Below are positions 61,801 through 64,000 of a DNA stretch of 64,000 bases, one piece after another. A model generated the notes under the pieces. That model did no database searches and was not told the origin of the DNA. It saw only the letters and a program-made list of their open reading frames with translations. Source of the stretch: Rhytidiadelphus loreus (taxonomy: Eukaryota; Streptophyta; Bryopsida; Hypnales; Hylocomiaceae); contig OX344763.1 in NCBI GenBank assembly GCA_947034895.1, positions 38,749,025 to 38,813,024 of the forward strand, given 5' to 3'. Within the stretch, counting starts at the first letter, position 1. Every line of letters begins with the position of its first letter. The position numbers and the translations under genes were made by a program.

Positions 61801-61858
61801 CACTTGGTTCTCAACCCAATGACACAAACGAGGGCCCAAGGATAAAGGTCCCAGGGTA
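58811..61858. other. AT-rich spacer with a possible F-family relic
   Basis: No gene was found. Near 60348-60375 the sequence TGACATGGTACTATTAGTGCCACGTGA resembles the ACGT hairpin of the CATTAGATGAGATTT family in an AT-rich setting, but I could not define element ends. Confidence 0.4.
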
Positions 61859-62018
61859 TAAGGTAAACTACCTCATTACGGGCAAAATGAAAGCAAGCCT
61901 ATTGTGGACAAAAGTGTAATGGAGGTGTACATTCAAGTTTTGAAATGTACACCACCATTACAATTTTGTCCACAATGGGCTTGCTCCCATTTTGTCTGTA
62001 ATGGGGTAGTTTACCTTA
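61859..62018. mobile_element. 160-bp palindromic MITE, copy 1
   Basis: TAAGGTAAACTACC..CATTACGGGCAAAATG at the left is mirrored by CATTTTGTCTGTAATGGGGT..AGTTTACCTTA at the right, and pairing continues inward (AAGCAAGCCTATTGTGGACAAA, GTGTACAT) to a tiny loop. If TA at each end is the target duplication, the element belongs with Tc1/mariner-like (Stowaway-type) MITEs. Non-coding. Confidence 0.88.
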
Positions 62019-62232
62019 GTTTGGTTGGAGACTTTTGTATGGTTAGAAGTGATCAATTTTTTGAGTTATTTTGTTATTGAAGAGTAACTATGACTTAAAG
62101 CATTGAGGAGCAACATAGAAGGAGGCATGTGCTCGATGTGGTACAAAATTTTGATTTTAGACTTTACAAGATTCCAATTGCACACTAGCAACATGAAATA
62201 AGCTTACAAATTATGTATCCTTCTTGTCTATC

Positions 62233-62392
62233 TAAGGTAAACCACTGCATTACGAGAAAAATGGGAACAAGCCCATTGTGGGCAAAATTCGAATGGTGGT
62301 ACGCATTTGAGTTCTGAAATGTACACCACCATTCAAACTTTACCCACAATGTACTTGCTTTCATTTTGTCCGTAATGGGGTAGTTTACCTTA
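62233..62392. mobile_element. 160-bp palindromic MITE, copy 2
   Basis: Same length and organisation as copy 1 (TAAGGTAAACCACTGCATTACG..; CGTAATGGGGTAGTTTACCTTA), 214 bp further on. The two differ at scattered positions. Flanking bases differ from copy 1, so it is a separate insertion or an old duplication rather than one longer element. Confidence 0.88.
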
Positions 62393-63019
62393 TATGTCTT
62401 GCATTTCAGATTTCACTTCTTCACCAAGGCTGACTCCAATAATTTGAGGCCTAGGCCTATTGATCTATTGAACATTTAAGACTATTGAAGAGCTCCAAAG
62501 TTTTCTATTGGACTTTCAAGCAGTGAATTGTTTTGAGTATTTTATATGTCAAAAAGAGAGGTTTTAGTCAACCAAAGAAAACTCAATGGGCAATTAAATC
62601 ACTATATGGATCTGACCACCCATACTTGATCACTTAATCACTATACCTGATCACTTAAGCATCTATAGAATAGATGGTGAATAGTTTAGTGTGATGGAAA
62701 TTTTTCCCATGTAGGGATATAGAAAATATTGGGATTGCAAAATTTTCAGAATTTTATTTGCAAAACTGAAATTTCTGTGAATTTTAGAAGGCAAAAAGTG
62801 TTTTGAACCAGTATATAACATCTAGAGTCTTGCAATTTGGCTCATAGGGGAGATTCCTTCCTACTCATGCGTATAAATTACAAAATAATAAAAGCTATAA
62901 TACATGGTATTCAGCAATTGTTCCTCGCAGCCTCACATATTGTGCATGTCATTAAAACTAGACTCCCAAACATTGTTCACAAAGAAATTTTGCCTGGCCT
63001 AAAATAGTAGTATTTTACC

Positions 63020-63640
63020 AGTCGGGGACTCATCCTTGGTTGGTAATGGATGCTGTCACTCTAGTTGGTCTTCTCAGAGGAGCTCGGTTCGAAACCCCCC
63101 AAGACGCCGGTCATTACTTTTACCGAAGGATTGAGAACCGGACGAGGGGGAGGAGGCGGGTCTGTAGCCAAACGGAAAGGCCTCCACCTCAAGCAATGTC
63201 GGGTGGCGGGCAGGTGTGGGTCCTCAACGTTATCAAGAATTTTTTGTCAGGGACGTCGTGCCGAGGAACGCCGGACTCATGCCTTTAGCGCGAACACGAG
63301 TGCCACAAAAACAACTCTTGGTACACGCAGGACGTTAAATCCTACATTCGAAGGTGGACTCGGCCAACGTGGCTTGCAAGCGCAAGGACAGGCCCTAGCC
63401 ACGACCCTGCGGCTGGTAGACCCACTTCCGATGCAGCGCAAACCGGGCTAGAAATTGTGGCAGGACGTCCGCTCGTGACGGAGACCTGCTGGCCCCGACG
63501 GATGTGGAACCATGCGGACGAACACGGTTCAGGGTCGCATGGCGGTTGTACGCAATGCAATGTGGGTACCCGTTAGCCCACAATGTGACGTCCTGTGCAC
63601 ACCTTGACAGGACATGCCAAGCGCATGACATTCATTGAGG
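63020..63640. other. GC-rich island with a Pol III-like B box
   Basis: About 600 bp are markedly GC-rich in an AT-rich setting. GGTTCGAAACC (63088-63098) matches the pol III B box exactly, and TGGTTGGTAATGG (about 63038-63050) could be an A box, so the left edge may be a SINE or other tRNA-primed element. Overlapping frames on both strands (63040-63451 +, 63342-63631 -) have no motif. It could also be an exon cluster or regulatory island of an unrecognised gene. Confidence 0.35.
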
Positions 63641-64000
63641 TGTGACAACTTCAGGGGTTTTGGGAGCAGAATGTCCCTATAGTATTGTCTTGTTTGGATT
63701 GAGAATTTTGTTTTGCTGCTGCTGCGCGGTTTTGTTGAGGTGGGGTAGCGTTGAGAATTAGAGTTCGGTTCAGGTGGTTTAGCATGTTCAAGTGATTTTG
63801 CGGTGTGTTCCGCGTGAAAGGTGAATGCAAAAAACACTGGTACTATTTGGCGTCACAATTGGAATGACGAAGTTGCCATTCGCCATATCTTTTGGGAAAT
63901 GAAGTCCATGTACTTGAAATTTTTATTGGAGATGGCTAACTTGGAAGTCCTCAGATTCCTTATTTTTGAGAAATTTTGAAAAAAATCCTTTAATTAAATT

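Noticed and set aside
63040..63631. Several 70-128-codon frames in the GC-rich island
   Set aside because: They overlap on both strands, share no motif and are expected by chance in GC-rich DNA with few stop codons.

Overview
The window is nuclear DNA of a land plant. The nucleus-encoded chloroplast genes psaO and CCDA, the MAS2/NKAP gene, the plant-type TRAPPC4 gene, GT-AG introns and AT-rich, transposon-filled spacers all point that way. Only five confident protein genes occupy 64 kb. I cannot fix the lineage from sequence alone. A seed-free plant such as a bryophyte would fit the many small DNA elements and the lone intronless F-box gene, but this is an inference.

Layout. 1-6.1 kb: spacer with a large foldback element, a SINE-like unit and two tandem arrays (about 60 bp and exactly 120 bp). 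6.29-8.02 kb (+): TRAPPC4 homologue, three exons. 13.3-13.5 kb (-): possible small two-span membrane protein. 14.6-16.1 kb (-): intronless MAS2/NKAP homologue. 16.6-33 kb: nested small transposons around a decayed filamin/Ig-repeat (GEX2-like) gene. 34.0-35.1 kb (+): F-box protein. 36.9-42.5 kb (-): chloroplast CCDA, ten exons, one intron almost filled by a transposon. 49.2-50.3 kb (-): psaO, five exons, followed by a triple 113-bp repeat. 51.5-53.5 kb (-): decayed hAT-like transposase with a CACTA-type MITE inside it. 55-63.6 kb: further transposons, a long AT microsatellite, twin 160-bp palindromes and a GC-rich island.

Functional picture. CCDA passes reducing equivalents across the thylakoid membrane for cytochrome c/f assembly, and PsaO is a peripheral photosystem I antenna/docking subunit, so both serve chloroplast electron transport. 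TRAPPC4 acts in vesicle tethering and MAS2 in nuclear RNA/rDNA functions. Nothing suggests that the genes form a cluster with a joint function.

The most unusual content is in the repeats: a family of 0.92-0.95 kb elements bounded by TTAA with CCCCTAAAGGACC-like inverted ends (four complete, one truncated, one interrupted by another element), a second family carrying a conserved ACGT-core stem-loop, and three CACTA-like MITEs with exact 3-bp target duplications. All gene models were built by eye from splice signals, reading frame and remembered homologues; no alignment was run.
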